Shown in pieces: positions 12,577 through 13,423 of a stretch of 13,423 bases of DNA. Source of the stretch: Cyclostephanos tholiformis (lineage: Eukaryota; Bacillariophyta; Thalassiosirophyceae; Thalassiosirales; Thalassiosiraceae); assembly GCA_036939975.1 (NCBI GenBank), contig JALLPB010000720.1, positions 1-13,423 on the forward strand. The letters are read 5' to 3'. The position numbers and the translations under genes were made by a program. The notes beneath the pieces are model-generated. The model saw only the letters and a program-made list of their open reading frames with translations. It ran no database searches and was not told where the DNA came from. Position 1 is the first letter of the stretch; each line of letters opens with the position of its first letter.

Positions 12577-13393
12577 CTAATTGAAAAGAGAGAAGGCCGG
12601 GAGCCGCACTCGTCGGGATGCGTCGCATCCAATATTTCTCCTCGTCTTGGCGTTGTCTCGATGATTGAGTTGCCGGGGATCTTCGCTCGATACCACGCGG
12701 GGTGCTACATCGGGGATCGTGTGGAAAGAGCGATGCATTAGCATTTTTTGGGCGACGTCCTTCGAGAATTGCTCGACTTGCCGTCGGATGTATCGTAGGA
12801 AGGCGTCGCTCGACCATCGTCCGATAAGCATGATGGTGTAGGTAGACTGGTACCCCTGCAAGATACATCTCCATCGCCGCTCCTGACCGAATGGAATGCG
12901 TGCCTATTTCCTCCAGCTCGAAACCAAGACGGGCACTCCCAATGGTTGCACAGGCAGCTCTGAGTGTGTTGATGACGTGGTATGATGTGATCTGCTCGCA
13001 TGTGTTGTGGCACCAGACTGAGCAAACAGGAGTTACCTCCGTGGTGCCAGAGTATGTCCAGATTCTGTTAACGAGTTTTGCGCCACAGGACTGGGTCGCC
13101 TGTCCAACCATGAATGACTGTCTCATGTTTATGGTTGTTTTTTTGCATTTCAAACGTCACCGCCACACTATCTGCGAATTCCAAGTTGTTCGAGGGCGTG
13201 GAAAGAAGTTGTCCGTTAATGTTACGAAGCCTGAGAAGAGGAACCTTTAAGTACTCGCACCATGGTGAGTTTACGAAGCCTGAGAAGAGGAACCTTTAAG
13301 TACTCGCACCATGGTGAGTTGTGAGATTGCTTTGTCAAGCTCTGAGTTCTGTCGTTTTGTCAAGGATGTGTAACAGCTAATATCGAATATGCC
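12577..13393 (-). pseudogene. Degenerate tyrosine recombinase of a Crypton- or DIRS-like element
   Basis: Read on the minus strand, the protein is spread over several frames. From the right, one frame (13393 to about 13310) has a helix-like stretch including RQNSELDKAIS. A second carries CEYLKVPLLRLR twice because of a 49-bp duplication, then LEFADSVAVTFEMQKN up to about 13085. A third (about 13083-12842) carries ITSYHVINTLRAAC and IGTHSIRSGAAMEMYLAGVP, including the H-x-x-R box. The last (about 12837 to TAG at 12577-12579) has TIMLIGRWSSDAFLRYIRRQ with the Trp and the candidate nucleophilic Tyr. These are the C-terminal catalytic boxes of the phage-integrase superfamily. The box I Arg expected just before SCEY is missing. 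The last frameshift is a tandem duplicate of GTAG at 12838-12845. The N-terminal part may lie beyond the window. A retrotransposon (DIRS) or DNA transposon (Crypton) origin cannot be told apart without neighbouring genes. The copy is certainly inactive as read. Confidence 0.8.
13222..13319. repeat. Perfect 49-bp tandem duplication, two copies
   Basis: Copy 1 is 13222-13270 and copy 2 is 13271-13319. They begin TTACGAAGCCTGAGAAG, end CCATGGTGAGT, and are identical with no bases between them. There is no third copy. The unit lies inside the recombinase remnant, encoding EYLKVPLLRLR on the minus strand. As 49 is not a multiple of three, the duplication itself breaks the frame. Confidence 0.95.
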
Positions 13394-13423
13394 CTAGAAT
13401 CGACTTTGAGCAGGTAATTTCCG

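Noticed and set aside
12891..13299. Plus-strand open frames across the recombinase remnant
   Set aside because: The minus strand carries clear recombinase motifs here. The repeated C-terminal peptide of these frames is just the 49-bp duplication read on the wrong strand.

Overview
The window looks like nuclear DNA from a eukaryotic alga, most likely a stramenopile and probably a diatom. Long intron-free genes of ordinary eukaryotic families (ether-lipid enzymes, exonuclease 1) have eukaryote-style start contexts. They lie beside wide non-coding stretches and remnants of mobile elements. The tyrosine-recombinase remnant at the right end resembles elements I associate with diatoms. The taxon is inferred from these traits, not proven.

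Layout. Positions 1-387 are 5' flank with a TATA-like AT-rich patch. Positions 388-8337 (+) are one uninterrupted 2649-codon reading frame that joins four enzyme-like modules. These are an N-terminal low-complexity tail and a DegT/DnrJ/EryC1-type PLP aminotransferase (aa ~339-905), a hydrophobic linker (aa ~941-1090), a fatty acyl-CoA reductase (FAR, aa ~1091-1600), a PlsC/GNPAT-type DHAP acyltransferase (aa ~1618-2060), and a complete alkyl-DHAP synthase (AGPS, aa ~2067-2645). Positions 8338-8780 are a spacer. Positions 8781-10880 (+) encode an exonuclease 1 of the XPG/RAD2 family with all nuclease-core acidic residues. From 10881 to 12568 I see no gene, but there is a 123-bp foldback element (11291-11413) flanked by a perfect 9-bp direct repeat. 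From 12577 to about 13393 on the minus strand is a frameshifted tyrosine recombinase, broken among other lesions by a 4-bp duplication and a 49-bp tandem duplication.

How the parts work together. The last three modules of the large protein are the three enzyme activities that make alkyl-DHAP, the committed ether-lipid precursor. FAR turns acyl-CoA into fatty alcohol, the PlsC module makes acyl-DHAP, and AGPS swaps the acyl chain for the alcohol. In animals these are three proteins (FAR1, GNPAT, AGPS). Here they form one chain with the key motifs intact, so the large gene is the most interesting object in the window. The aminotransferase in front of them has its PLP lysine but no obvious role in this pathway. 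Base composition and codon texture change sharply near the junction (about 3.1-3.2 kb), so whether the aminotransferase is truly fused or is a separate upstream gene read through in frame is open. EXO1 is unrelated in function and seems to be an independent neighbour.
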